From Roseburia faecis (GTDB taxonomy: Bacteria > Bacillota > Clostridia > Lachnospirales > Lachnospiraceae), in assembly GCF_001406815.1 (NCBI RefSeq), contig NZ_CVRR01000005.1, positions 62,001 to 126,000 on the forward strand: 64,000 nt of DNA, in the 5' to 3' direction. Under the pieces are notes generated by a model that was not told where the DNA came from, ran no database searches, and saw only the letters and a list, made by a program, of their open reading frames with translations. Positions 40,195 to 47,781 of the stretch are shown here, in pieces. The position numbers and the translations under genes are program-made. How positions within the stretch are numbered: the stretch's first letter is position 1; every line of letters begins with the position of its first letter.

Positions 40195-40745
40195 TAACCG
40201 ATTGCCACCTCCCAATATTCACATAATAATCTTCCGTTTTCATCCTGCTGTCCCCCGGTATATACCCCGATAAACTGATATATCTTCTCTCTTTTTGCAA
40301 GTGTTTTTGTATAATCCGGAAGTTCCTTTTCCGACGGAAATACACACACCGCTTTCTCCTGCATAGTAATTTTCCTGACCGGACAGTCCTTCTTTTGTAA
40401 AAAATCTTTTATCAGCCTGTCCAATTCCTTTCCCCCGAGCTTTCCCTTGGTCCACTTACGCATCAGAACATCCATTTCCTTTTTGATATTACGGTCAGTA
40501 ACGCTTCCATCGCTCTGGTAATACAGCCATTGCGGTGTCAACAGATCCGTATCCTGTCTCTGTTTTCCTGTTATGAGGGCCGGATGTGAAATATCTCCTG
40601 CATGCGCTGCAGAAGATACATATTTTCCGTCACACAGCACAGATAATAACAGGGAAAACAGCATTGCGGTCACACATGCTGCAATTGTCAGTGCAAGGAT
40701 CAACGCATGTTTTCCTTTGGTTGTCAGTCTCCCTTTTCTGCTCAT
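40194..40745 (-). CDS. single-span protein of the Tad-like operon (TadF/E-like)
   Basis: ATG at 40745 overlaps the preceding stop (ATGA); 183 residues. Short basic N-terminus (SRKGRLTTKGKHA), one transmembrane helix (about 16-40), then an extracytoplasmic domain of about 140 residues with charged helices (DRNIKKEMDVLMRKW) and two cysteines (DCPVRK and LLCEYW). No recognised family. Architecture matches pilus minor-subunit (TadE/TadF) proteins but without the classic Glu-5 signature. Stop and next start overlap. Confidence 0.7.
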   Translation of the reverse strand: MSRKGRLTTKGKHALILALTIAACVTAMLFSLLLSVLCDGKYVSSAAHAGDISHPALITGKQRQDTDLLTPQWLYYQSDGSVTDRNIKKEMDVLMRKWTKGKLGGKELDRLIKDFLQKKDCPVRKITMQEKAVCVFPSEKELPDYTKTLAKREKIYQFIGVYTGGQQDENGRLLCEYWEVAIG

Positions 40746-41158
40746 ACCTCCTCCTCTTGCGGCCATATTTCTTCCGTCTCTGTTTCCTCTTCGATTACTT
40801 CCGTCTCTACCAGTATCGTTTTATCGCATGCTATGGACTTATGAAATCCTCCCGGAAGTACAAAATCCTCTGTTACCCGTACTGAAATAACACCCGAAAC
40901 CATATCACAGCTTTTTACATCAATGGAAACCCTTGATGCCGTATGTAACTGCTGCCGGATTTCCTGCCGGACAAATGCTTCAACCTCCGTGTCCGACACT
41001 CCAGTCGCATAATACCGGTTCAGATGATATTTAAGTACCTGCGAAATACAGTTTTCCATTTCATTTTTTCTTGTGGAAATACTGTAGATACTCAGACAGG
41101 AAACGATCGTATAAACTGCGATCATACAGCCTAGTATTCCTAATATTATGTTTTTCAT
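40742..41158 (-). CDS. minor pilin-like protein of the Tad-like operon (TadE-like)
   Basis: 138 residues. Starts MKNIILGILGCMIAVYTIV with one N-terminal hydrophobic helix (about 3-28), then a soluble domain and a strongly acidic tail (EEETETEEIWPQEEEV). The topology fits TadE-type pseudopilins; there is no leader before the helix. The start overlaps the previous stop by four bases (ATGA), so translation is coupled. Confidence 0.7.
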   Translation of the reverse strand: MKNIILGILGCMIAVYTIVSCLSIYSISTRKNEMENCISQVLKYHLNRYYATGVSDTEVEAFVRQEIRQQLHTASRVSIDVKSCDMVSGVISVRVTEDFVLPGGFHKSIACDKTILVETEVIEEETETEEIWPQEEEV

Positions 41159-41328
41159 CGACTCCTCCAGTACCCTTCAAACGCTCCCGTGTCTGTTTCA
41201 CACAGTGCGCGGCTCTTTGGAATTCCCTTTTCCACAACCACGCTGATTTCCGACACCAGCGCAATCAATACCAGTGCCGTCACAACCGCGATTGCCGTGC
41301 CTGCGTATTGTCTGATCAGTTCTTTCAT
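41155..41328 (-). CDS. leaderless Flp-like pilin (57 aa)
   Basis: ATG at 41328 shares its A with the previous stop (TGATG) and has GGAGG 7 bases upstream. 57 residues: MKELIRQYAG, then a hydrophobic helix (about 9-33) and a short basic tail. Q7-Y8-A9-G10 falls in the same register as the other three small proteins of the operon (E/Q7, Y8, G/A9). Classical Flp pilins are cut so that E is +5 and Y is +6 of the mature protein; here that would leave only a two-residue leader without Gly. Confidence 0.75.
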   Translation of the reverse strand: MKELIRQYAGTAIAVVTALVLIALVSEISVVVEKGIPKSRALCETDTGAFEGYWRSR

Positions 41329-41474
41329 CAACAGCCTCCGTTTCCCCAAACCTCGATCATCTGCATAATCAATCCCTGTCTGGACAGCAAAAACTGTCCC
41401 AGCGTGCCCAGAAAAACAACTCCTCCCACCGCAGCCAGTACCGCACCGCCGTATTCTTTTACCACTGCTGCCAT
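41328..41474 (-). CDS. leaderless Flp-like pilin (48 aa)
   Basis: Found by reading the gap between larger genes. 48 residues: MAAVVKEYGG, a glycine-rich hydrophobic helix (about 9-30) and a short tail ending in GNGGC. E7-Y8-G9-G10 matches the register of its neighbours. The upstream pilin ends four bases before its ATG (41474), with the tail of that gene supplying the GGGGG-type RBS; its stop overlaps the next start by one base. Confidence 0.7.
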   Translation of the reverse strand: MAAVVKEYGGAVLAAVGGVVFLGTLGQFLLSRQGLIMQMIEVWGNGGC

Positions 41475-41477
41475 ATC

Positions 41478-41585
41478 CTATACCCCCGCAATCAATTGCA
41501 GAACTTTTCCGAGTCCTGCCACAACCCCTGTACCAATCACAAATAAAATTCCGCCAATTCCATATTCTTCTATGATCTGTTCCAT
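41478..41585 (-). CDS. leaderless Flp-like pilin (35 aa)
   Basis: 35 residues: MEQIIEEYGI followed by a hydrophobic helix (about 9-33). E7-Y8-G9 is in register with the other small proteins. GGAG lies 9 bases upstream of the ATG. Among the smallest pilin-like proteins I can support; evidence is the RBS, tight packing in the operon and the shared N-terminal pattern. Confidence 0.7.
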   Translation of the reverse strand: MEQIIEEYGIGGILFVIGTGVVAGLGKVLQLIAGV

Positions 41586-41599
41586 CTTATTTTTCTCCT

Positions 41600-41977
41600 T
41601 TACTTTGCATAGCTTACAAATGTATGCTGTCTGTTAATTCCCAGGAAGGCAACCTGAAACGGAAACTGCATTTCGACTTTTGCCATATCAACCCCATCCA
41701 TTCCATAAGGTATCTGACTGACCTGCGAAACGGTTGCCACCGTGGAATTTTCATTAAAAAATGTTACTTTCAGCTGATATCCGGCTTCCTCACTCTGCAA
41801 AAAACACTGTCGTACCACACCGGTATTAAAATCACTGTTTTCGATCTCATCAACAATTCGTGCCTGCATATCCTGTGCATTCATTACTTCCATATAGGCT
41901 GCCAGAATTCCCATTGCTGTCACCGCCATAAAAAGAGTCAGGAATACTCCCATGAATGCCTTTATGATCTGGCTCAT
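41600..41977 (-). CDS. TadE-like protein of the Tad-like operon (DUF4320-like)
   Basis: 125 residues. N-terminus MSQIIKAFMG recalls the pilins (positions 4-5 Ile, 6 Lys, 10 Gly, but A7-F8 instead of E-Y), then a transmembrane helix (about 9-30) and a soluble domain with ILAAYMEVMNAQDMQARIVDE and a beta-rich C-terminal half. Resembles DUF4320-type proteins that accompany Tad loci in Clostridia; probably a minor pilin. GAGGAGG precedes ATG 41977, which lies just after the platform gene. Confidence 0.72.
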   Translation of the reverse strand: MSQIIKAFMGVFLTLFMAVTAMGILAAYMEVMNAQDMQARIVDEIENSDFNTGVVRQCFLQSEEAGYQLKVTFFNENSTVATVSQVSQIPYGMDGVDMAKVEMQFPFQVAFLGINRQHTFVSYAK

Positions 41978-41995
41978 TTTGTATCCTCCTCCCTT

Positions 41996-43381
41996 TTATC
42001 CAAGTCCTGCCCCTGACAGAAATGTCATCATAAACACTGCCATATCCACAAGAAGTTTTAATGACGCTGTCAATACCGGTGCAAGAAACAACAGATACAT
42101 TCCACTGCTCAGATTTTTAAGCCGTCCCTTTTCTGCGACATCCAGCATCTCCAGATTCCGGTCAATCAGTTCCCCGATCTGCCGGTCTGCCCTGCCACTG
42201 TTTCCCATGGAAACGGAAAAGAGCATACTCATGGCAGAATGTACTTCCGGTATCTGAAAGCTTTTCAAAAACCGATGGTAGGGAAGCACGGACTCCGGTT
42301 CCATTTCCAGCTGGCCAACCAGTATATCCAGATCCCGTCGCAACACCGGCGGAACATGCTCCTGTGATTTCTGCAAAGCAACCTGAACATTTTCACTCTG
42401 CAAAAGCAGTACAATATCCATCAGCCATCCCGGAAATGCACACTTGATACTGCGTACCAGCGTTTTTCTGGCAACCGCCCGTCCTACCCGGTGCTGATTT
42501 GCCATCAGAGCAACCAGAAGCAGTGCCGCCGCTGTCATCAGCTGATACCCAAAATAATATGCAGCTGCTGCACCTGCCGCCGTCACAACAGCCAGAACCA
42601 CCGACAAACGTTTCTCTTTCCGCTCATCATACCGGTAATATTCTTCTATTTTCTTTGCATCTGCCTCATCGGTATGTCCATCCAGGGCCAGCCAGTCGAT
42701 GGCGAGATATTTCTGCGCTCTTGTAAAAATCAGATCATCAAGGATCACAACTACAATCGTAAGCACCTGAGAAATCAAATTTTTACTGATATCAATTTCC
42801 ATAACCGGCAGATATAAAATCATCCCGCATATCAACAATGACGCAGCAATTGACATTACAATATCCACAAACATTTTCCTGCGTTCCTTCATAGAACCAC
42901 AAATCCGCTGCTCCCATCTCTTTTTATCCGCCAGAAGCAATTCCACCGGTCTTTCTATTGCTCCTCCGTAAATCTCTACATGTACAATAAAATCATGTAC
43001 ATTTTTTATCCGGCTGCAGGCATATTCCCGTTCGATCATCTGCAGGGAATCCCGCATTACGTCAGTTTCATCAAATGTCATATGCATATGATCAATGGCT
43101 TTTTGGAGAACTCCGCGCATCGGACCATCCACCATCGCCGCATCTACATTCACCAGTGCTCTCTCCACTTTTTCTTCTTTGACGAAAGCATACAACAGCA
43201 TATCCAGGTACTCGGATACCTCCTCAAATTTTCTCTCGTATACGATCTTTTTTTTGTACCATTTCCGGTGTCCGGAAATCCGAAGCAGCAGAAAACCGCC
43301 AATGACAACCGTCGTAATCCAGTGAAGTTTTAAGAGCAGATGCAGCGCATACAGAGCCGACAGTACAACCAGATAAATCAT
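41996..43381 (-). CDS. fused TadB-TadC-like platform protein
   Basis: ATG at 43381 overlaps the ATPase stop (ATGA) and has GGAGG upstream; 461 residues. Two GspF/T2SSF-like modules in one chain: module 1 (about 45-215) with two N-terminal spans, and module 2 (about 300-455) ending in two spans (LLFLAPVLTASLKLLVD). In most Tad systems these are separate proteins, TadB and TadC, that form the inner-membrane platform. Here the fusion would fix their ratio at one to one. Confidence 0.85.
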   Translation of the reverse strand: MIYLVVLSALYALHLLLKLHWITTVVIGGFLLLRISGHRKWYKKKIVYERKFEEVSEYLDMLLYAFVKEEKVERALVNVDAAMVDGPMRGVLQKAIDHMHMTFDETDVMRDSLQMIEREYACSRIKNVHDFIVHVEIYGGAIERPVELLLADKKRWEQRICGSMKERRKMFVDIVMSIAASLLICGMILYLPVMEIDISKNLISQVLTIVVVILDDLIFTRAQKYLAIDWLALDGHTDEADAKKIEEYYRYDERKEKRLSVVLAVVTAAGAAAAYYFGYQLMTAAALLLVALMANQHRVGRAVARKTLVRSIKCAFPGWLMDIVLLLQSENVQVALQKSQEHVPPVLRRDLDILVGQLEMEPESVLPYHRFLKSFQIPEVHSAMSMLFSVSMGNSGRADRQIGELIDRNLEMLDVAEKGRLKNLSSGMYLLFLAPVLTASLKLLVDMAVFMMTFLSGAGLG

Positions 43382-44457
43382 GTTTCCACCTCCCTGTCTG
43401 CATCCTTTCCAAGCTGCTGGTCCAAAAGGCTGCAAAGCAGCGGGTTGTCAACTCCCTCTCTTTTAAACCGCCGCAACAGCGATTCCGGAAATTCTTTCAG
43501 CACCAGTTTTCCATCGGTCACTGCCATAATAATTTTGTTTTTTTGGCCTTCTCTGTCAAAAAAACATACCTGGTCAATATAACGGTACACCTGACCGGCC
43601 CCGTTCTTTTTCTTTCGGATCAAAACCCCGACATCCATTGCCTGATAGATATCGTTTTCCAGACGGTCCGCATCCACACGCGTTTCAAGCATATTTAAAA
43701 TCCGGTCCGGGATATTCCGGACATCGTCCGTATGCAGGGTGGTCATTCCCCGTACTCCCGTTGACCACCCTTCCAAAAGGTATTTCACCTCTTTGGAACG
43801 TGCCTCCGAGAGCATGATCCATTTGGGATTTAACCGCAGGCTTGCCTTGATCGCATCCGCATAATCAAACCGGTCATTGACCCGCATCTCAATACAGTCT
43901 TTCCCCGGATTCGTTGCGGAATACCGGATCTCCATGGTATCTTCGATTGTGATGACACGCTCATTTCCCGGAACATATTGGGAAAAAAATTTTACACACT
44001 CCGTCTTTCCAATTCCCGGCATCCCGCAAAAAATCAGATTCATTTTCGTCAGCACGCAATTAACCAATACTGCAAGAATATCCCTGCTGCAATACTGTTC
44101 CTGCAGTGCCTTTTCTGCTGTCAGCCGAATGACCGGCGGTGTTTTCCGGATGCTGATACTGCGCCCGGAACGTGCGATCGACTCATGCAGAACTGTCACC
44201 CGCAGCTCACTGGTTTCTGCCTCCAGCTCCGGATTCTGCTTGTTAAACTGCTGACTGACCACATTTGCAATCCGCTGGGTAAACTGTTCTACAAATGCTA
44301 AAGTCATATTCTCATCCACATACGCCTGATTCACCCGGTAACGTTCGTTATAGATATTGGTCAGCCAGATCTCCCGCCCATTGTAATCGACATCTGTGAT
44401 CTCTTCGTTCGCAATATATTTCCACAATGGACCGAAATACTCTTTTCCAAGTTCCAT
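43378..44457 (-). CDS. CpaF/TadA-type secretion ATPase
   Basis: 359 residues, somewhat short for CpaF (often above 400) with a reduced N-terminal domain. Seen: SIRKTPPVIRLT, Walker A GMPGIGKT, the Asp box VITIEDTMEIRY, a Walker B region KWIMLSEARSKE and the His box GMTTLHTDD. Hexameric ATPase that drives assembly of Tad/Flp pili. Sits right after the first pilin gene and is translationally coupled to the platform gene. No CpaE/TadZ or CpaB gene accompanies it. Confidence 0.93.
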   Translation of the reverse strand: MELGKEYFGPLWKYIANEEITDVDYNGREIWLTNIYNERYRVNQAYVDENMTLAFVEQFTQRIANVVSQQFNKQNPELEAETSELRVTVLHESIARSGRSISIRKTPPVIRLTAEKALQEQYCSRDILAVLVNCVLTKMNLIFCGMPGIGKTECVKFFSQYVPGNERVITIEDTMEIRYSATNPGKDCIEMRVNDRFDYADAIKASLRLNPKWIMLSEARSKEVKYLLEGWSTGVRGMTTLHTDDVRNIPDRILNMLETRVDADRLENDIYQAMDVGVLIRKKKNGAGQVYRYIDQVCFFDREGQKNKIIMAVTDGKLVLKEFPESLLRRFKREGVDNPLLCSLLDQQLGKDADREVET

Positions 44458-44466
44458 ACAGCCTCC

Positions 44467-44652
44467 TTAGGGTGTCGGCAGACCGGTATTTTTGTTCGCC
44501 TGGTCAATAAAATTTTTCACCAGTGTCTGAAACGCACTCCCGATGGGTCCGCTTGTGTCCGTTCCCACAACTGCTGTAATGACAAGGATCACTGCAAGAA
44601 TCGCTACCACGGTAATTAAAATACCGCCATATTCCTGAAATATTTCTTTCAT
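44467..44652 (-). CDS. leaderless Flp-like pilin (61 aa), first gene of the Tad-like operon
   Basis: True start ATG 44652 (AGGAGG 11 bases upstream); the longer frame reads back through the leader and terminator of the neighbour and is not coding. 61 residues: MKEIFQEYGG, a hydrophobic helix (about 9-30), then a hydrophilic tail ending GLPTP. E7-Y8-G9-G10 is in the same register as the other small pilins. Longest and first-placed, so the likeliest major subunit. Confidence 0.78.
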   Translation of the reverse strand: MKEIFQEYGGILITVVAILAVILVITAVVGTDTSGPIGSAFQTLVKNFIDQANKNTGLPTP

Positions 44653-44720
44653 ATTTTCATTTTCCTCCTGTATGAAGGACGTTCTTATGGGAAACCACAG
44701 AAGAATATCTGTGGGCACAA

Positions 44721-44754
44721 AAAATGCGGCGATTGCATCACATGCATTGCCGTA
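44721..44754 (-). terminator. attenuator-like hairpin in the pilus operon leader
   Basis: On the transcript CGGC-x2-TGCAT, loop GTG, ATGCA-x3-GCCG (44754-44729) is followed by CATTTTTTG (T-run at 44721-44726). It lies about 20 bases after the predicted start point and before the first pilin gene, so it should stop many transcripts. A second hairpin, CCACAG/CTGTGG, follows at about 44695-44716. Controlled read-through is likely. Confidence 0.6.
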
Positions 44755-44772
44755 CTGAAAAAAGATATTTTT

Positions 44773-44800
44773 ACTATACCGTTTTTTGGGTTTTTGTAAA
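44773..44800 (-). promoter_or_regulatory. sigma-A promoter of the Tad-like operon
   Basis: Minus-strand TTTACA (44795-44800), 16-bp spacer, TATAGT (44773-44778), about 120 bases before the first pilin gene. Confidence 0.65.
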
Positions 44801-44814
44801 TAGTTCTTTGGTAC

Positions 44815-44845
44815 TAAAAAAGGACTTCCGCACCGGGAAGCCCTT
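44815..44845 (-). terminator. terminator after the type Ic aspartate aminotransferase
   Basis: Minus-strand GGGCTTCC / GGAAGTCC 8-bp stem (one G-U), loop CGGTGC, then TTTTTTAG. Confidence 0.85.
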
Positions 44846-44873
44846 CTTTTTGCTTTTACCTTAGTCATTCACT

Positions 44874-46160
44874 CTATTTTTCTGCCAGAAATTTTTCTGC
44901 TGCAACCATGCGTACCACAACAACAAATACATTTGCTGCCTGCTCAAGTTCGGCAAGCGACGGATACGTCGGTGCAATACGGATGACAGAATCCTTCGGA
45001 TCTTTTTTGTAAGGGAACGGGGAACCCGCACCAGTCAGTACCACCCCTGCCTCTTTACACTTTGAAACAATCTCCTTTGCGCATCCTTCCGGTGCCTCGA
45101 AGGAAATAAAATATCCTCCAAGCGGATGCATCCATGTACCGATTCCGCGGGATGCCAGTTCATCGGAAAAGATCTTCTCAACAAGCTCAAATTTCGGACG
45201 AATCAGATCTGCCTGTTTTTCCATATGTGCCTTGATGCCATCAACATTCTTAAAAAACTTCACATGACGCAGCTGGTTAATCTTATCATGGCCAATGGTC
45301 TGAATCGTCAGACGCTTCTTGATATCTGCAATGTTTGTCTCTGAGGAAGCGATTGCTGCAATACCGGAGCCCGGGAAGCTGACTTTGCTGGTAGAACAGA
45401 ATTCAAATACCATATCCGGATTTCCTGCCTTTTTGCACTCCTCTAAAATATCCAGAATCTGTGCCTGGTCCTCTTTGTAGAGATGATGTACCACATAGGC
45501 ATTATCCCAGAAAATACGGAAATCTGCGGCTGCCGGCTTTAAGGCTGCAAATCTGCGGACCGTCTCATCCGAATAGACCACACCCTGTGGATTGGAATAT
45601 TTCGGCACACACCAGATTCCTTTTACCGTCTCATCGTTATTCACATATTTTTCTACCAGATCCATATCCGGTCCATTCTCTGTCATTGGGATGTTGATCA
45701 TCTCGATACCAAATGTCTCTGTGATGGCAAAATGTCTGTCATATCCCGGAACCGGGCAGAGGAATTTTACCTTATCGAGCTTACACCATGGAGTGTTGCC
45801 ACAAATACCAAACATTTCTGCACGGGCAACCTGATCATACATGATATTCAGGCTGGAGTTACCATATATAATCACATTTTCCGGTTTCGTTCCGATCACA
45901 TCTGCTATCAGTTTTTTAGCTTCCGGAATACCATCAAGGACACCATAGTTTCGCAGATCGGTGCCGTTTTCACTCTTTAATGCAGTCTTGGAATCAAGCA
46001 CATCAAGCATTCCCATGCTTAAATCAAGCTGGTCTGCTCCCGGCTTTCCTCTGGACATATCCAGTGCAAGACCCATGCCTTTTATTTTTTCATATTCGGC
46101 TTTGAGTGCGGTCAGCTCCTGTGTGAGTTCCTCTTTGCTCATCTCCTGATAGGTTTTCAT
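44874..46160 (-). CDS. type Ic aspartate aminotransferase (Aminotran_MocR)
   Basis: 428 residues of the PF12897 branch, the type also used as aspartate aminotransferase by corynebacteria. N-terminal helix then LALDMSRGKPGADQLDLS, NYGVLDGIPEAKKL, IYGNSSLNIMYD, CVPKYSNPQGV, WDNAYVVHHLY and the Schiff-base Lys in FCSTSKVSFPGSG. Transfers the amino group between aspartate and 2-oxoglutarate. RBS AGGAGG lies upstream; the gene follows rarA closely and ends in a strong terminator. Confidence 0.9.
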   Translation of the reverse strand: MKTYQEMSKEELTQELTALKAEYEKIKGMGLALDMSRGKPGADQLDLSMGMLDVLDSKTALKSENGTDLRNYGVLDGIPEAKKLIADVIGTKPENVIIYGNSSLNIMYDQVARAEMFGICGNTPWCKLDKVKFLCPVPGYDRHFAITETFGIEMINIPMTENGPDMDLVEKYVNNDETVKGIWCVPKYSNPQGVVYSDETVRRFAALKPAAADFRIFWDNAYVVHHLYKEDQAQILDILEECKKAGNPDMVFEFCSTSKVSFPGSGIAAIASSETNIADIKKRLTIQTIGHDKINQLRHVKFFKNVDGIKAHMEKQADLIRPKFELVEKIFSDELASRGIGTWMHPLGGYFISFEAPEGCAKEIVSKCKEAGVVLTGAGSPFPYKKDPKDSVIRIAPTYPSLAELEQAANVFVVVVRMVAAEKFLAEK

Positions 46161-46178
46161 GGTAAGTTTTCCTCCTTA

Positions 46179-47507
46179 TTATTCCTCTGGATTTTCTTTG
46201 ATTTTTTTATAATAGGCGCGAATCTGCTGCTCATATCCGTTTTCCGACGGCTCATAAAAAACCTCACCGGTCAGTCCGTCCGGCAGATACTGCTGCTTCA
46301 CGTAGTGGTTTTTATAATCATGGGCATATTTGTAACCTTTTCCGTGCCCAAGCTTTCCTGCCGATTTGTAGTGGGCATCCTGCAAATGCACCGGTACCGG
46401 CGGTGTCTTTGTCTCCTGCACTACACGCATGGCCTTATCAATGGCATTGATCGCGGAATTACTCTTTGGCGCACTTGCCATATAAGTAACTGCCTGTGCC
46501 AGTACAATCCGTGCTTCCGGCATTCCGAGCCGCTCCACCGCCTGTGCCGCAGCTACTGCAACCTGCAATGCCTGCGGATCCGCATTCCCGATATCCTCAG
46601 ATGCCAGAATCATGATTCTTCTGGCAATAAATTTCACATCTTCCCCCGCATAAAGCATCCGTGCCAGATAATACACCGCGGCATCCGGATCTGATCCACG
46701 CATGCTCTTGATAAAAGCAGAGATCGTATCATAGTGATTATCTCCCGTCTTATCGTAGTTGATGACCCGCTTCTGAATGCACTCACTGGCCACATCCAGT
46801 GTAATGTGAATGATCCCATCCTCACTCCGGTCCGTGGTCAGAATTCCAAGTTCAATGGCGGTCAGCGCTGCACGCGCATCTCCGTTTGCCATGTCAGCTA
46901 AAAACTCCAGCGCATCATCATCCATCTGTGCATGGTAAGAACCCATGCCCTTTTCCGTATCATTGACCGCCCGAAGCAGCAATGTACGGATATCCTCCGT
47001 GGAAAGTTTCTTTAACTCAAAAATGACGGAGCGCGACAAAAGCGCAGGATTCACTTCGAAATACGGATTTTCCGTTGTGGCTCCGATCAGAATGATCGTG
47101 CCGTCCTCGACAAACGGAAGCAAATAGTCCTGCTGTCCCTTGTTGAAACGATGAATCTCATCGATAAACAGGATCGTTTTCTTTCCATACATGCCCTGAT
47201 TGTTTTTTGCCGCGGCAACCACTTCCTCCATGTCTTTCTTGCCCGCCGAAGTCGCATTGATCTGCATGAACTCTGCACTTGTGGTATTGGCAATCACTTT
47301 CGCCAGCGTCGTCTTTCCCGTACCGGGCGGTCCGTAAAAGATGATGGAGCTGAGTTTATCCGCTTTGATCGCACGGTACAGCAGTTTGTCTTTCCCGACG
47401 ATGTGCTGCTGCCCGACAACCTCATCAAGTGTGGTCGGACGCAGCCGTGAGGCAAGCGGTGACTCATCCTTCATATTCTGTTGTCTCATATACTCAAATA
47501 AATCCAT
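46179..47507 (-). CDS. rarA: replication-associated recombination protein RarA (MgsA)
   Basis: 442 residues. AAA+ ATPase related to clamp loaders: SRLRPTTLDEVVGQQHIVG, Walker A YGPPGTGKTTLAK, Walker B TILFIDEIHRFNKGQQD, sensor ATTENPYF, lid and the C-terminal MgsA tetramerisation domain (from about 240, IKSMRGSDPDAAVYYLARM). Acts at stalled replication forks. Upstream of the aminotransferase with an 18-base gap. Confidence 0.95.
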   Translation of the reverse strand: MDLFEYMRQQNMKDESPLASRLRPTTLDEVVGQQHIVGKDKLLYRAIKADKLSSIIFYGPPGTGKTTLAKVIANTTSAEFMQINATSAGKKDMEEVVAAAKNNQGMYGKKTILFIDEIHRFNKGQQDYLLPFVEDGTIILIGATTENPYFEVNPALLSRSVIFELKKLSTEDIRTLLLRAVNDTEKGMGSYHAQMDDDALEFLADMANGDARAALTAIELGILTTDRSEDGIIHITLDVASECIQKRVINYDKTGDNHYDTISAFIKSMRGSDPDAAVYYLARMLYAGEDVKFIARRIMILASEDIGNADPQALQVAVAAAQAVERLGMPEARIVLAQAVTYMASAPKSNSAINAIDKAMRVVQETKTPPVPVHLQDAHYKSAGKLGHGKGYKYAHDYKNHYVKQQYLPDGLTGEVFYEPSENGYEQQIRAYYKKIKENPEE

Positions 47508-47680
47508 TCGTATCCAATCCCCATATGAATATCATTCAAGATCTTTTTGAATAATTTTTGTGTGTATCCTGCATTTTTATTCTTTGCAGGAATTTTTCCA
47601 CAAACTTCTTTACGCTTTGTTCTTTGCGATATTTCTATGTAATTTCTATTATTCTTTCATTTCCCGCTTATCTCATTTTG

Positions 47681-47740
47681 AAAGAAAAAGCGTCAGGAAA
47701 TTCATTTCATCCTTATAAGGATACATGATTTCCTGACGCT
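47681..47740 (-). terminator. terminator after clpB with nested palindrome
   Basis: A perfect 13-bp stem (AGCGTCAGGAAAT at 47689-47701 with its complement at 47728-47740) carries a second palindrome, ATCCTTATAAGGAT, in its loop. On the minus strand TTTTTCTTT follows. The nested form is unusually long for a terminator. Confidence 0.85.
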
Positions 47741-47781
47741 TGACAAGTTATTATTGAGATTTTTTTACATAAATATTGCTT

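Noticed and set aside
44653-44772. c-di-GMP riboswitch in the pilus leader
   Set aside because: The conserved bases of both c-di-GMP aptamer classes are missing; only simple hairpins are seen.
44653-44868. Upstream extension of the first pilin gene to 44868
   Set aside because: It would read through a promoter, an attenuator hairpin and the terminator of the neighbouring gene; ATG 44652 has an RBS and the shared pilin register.
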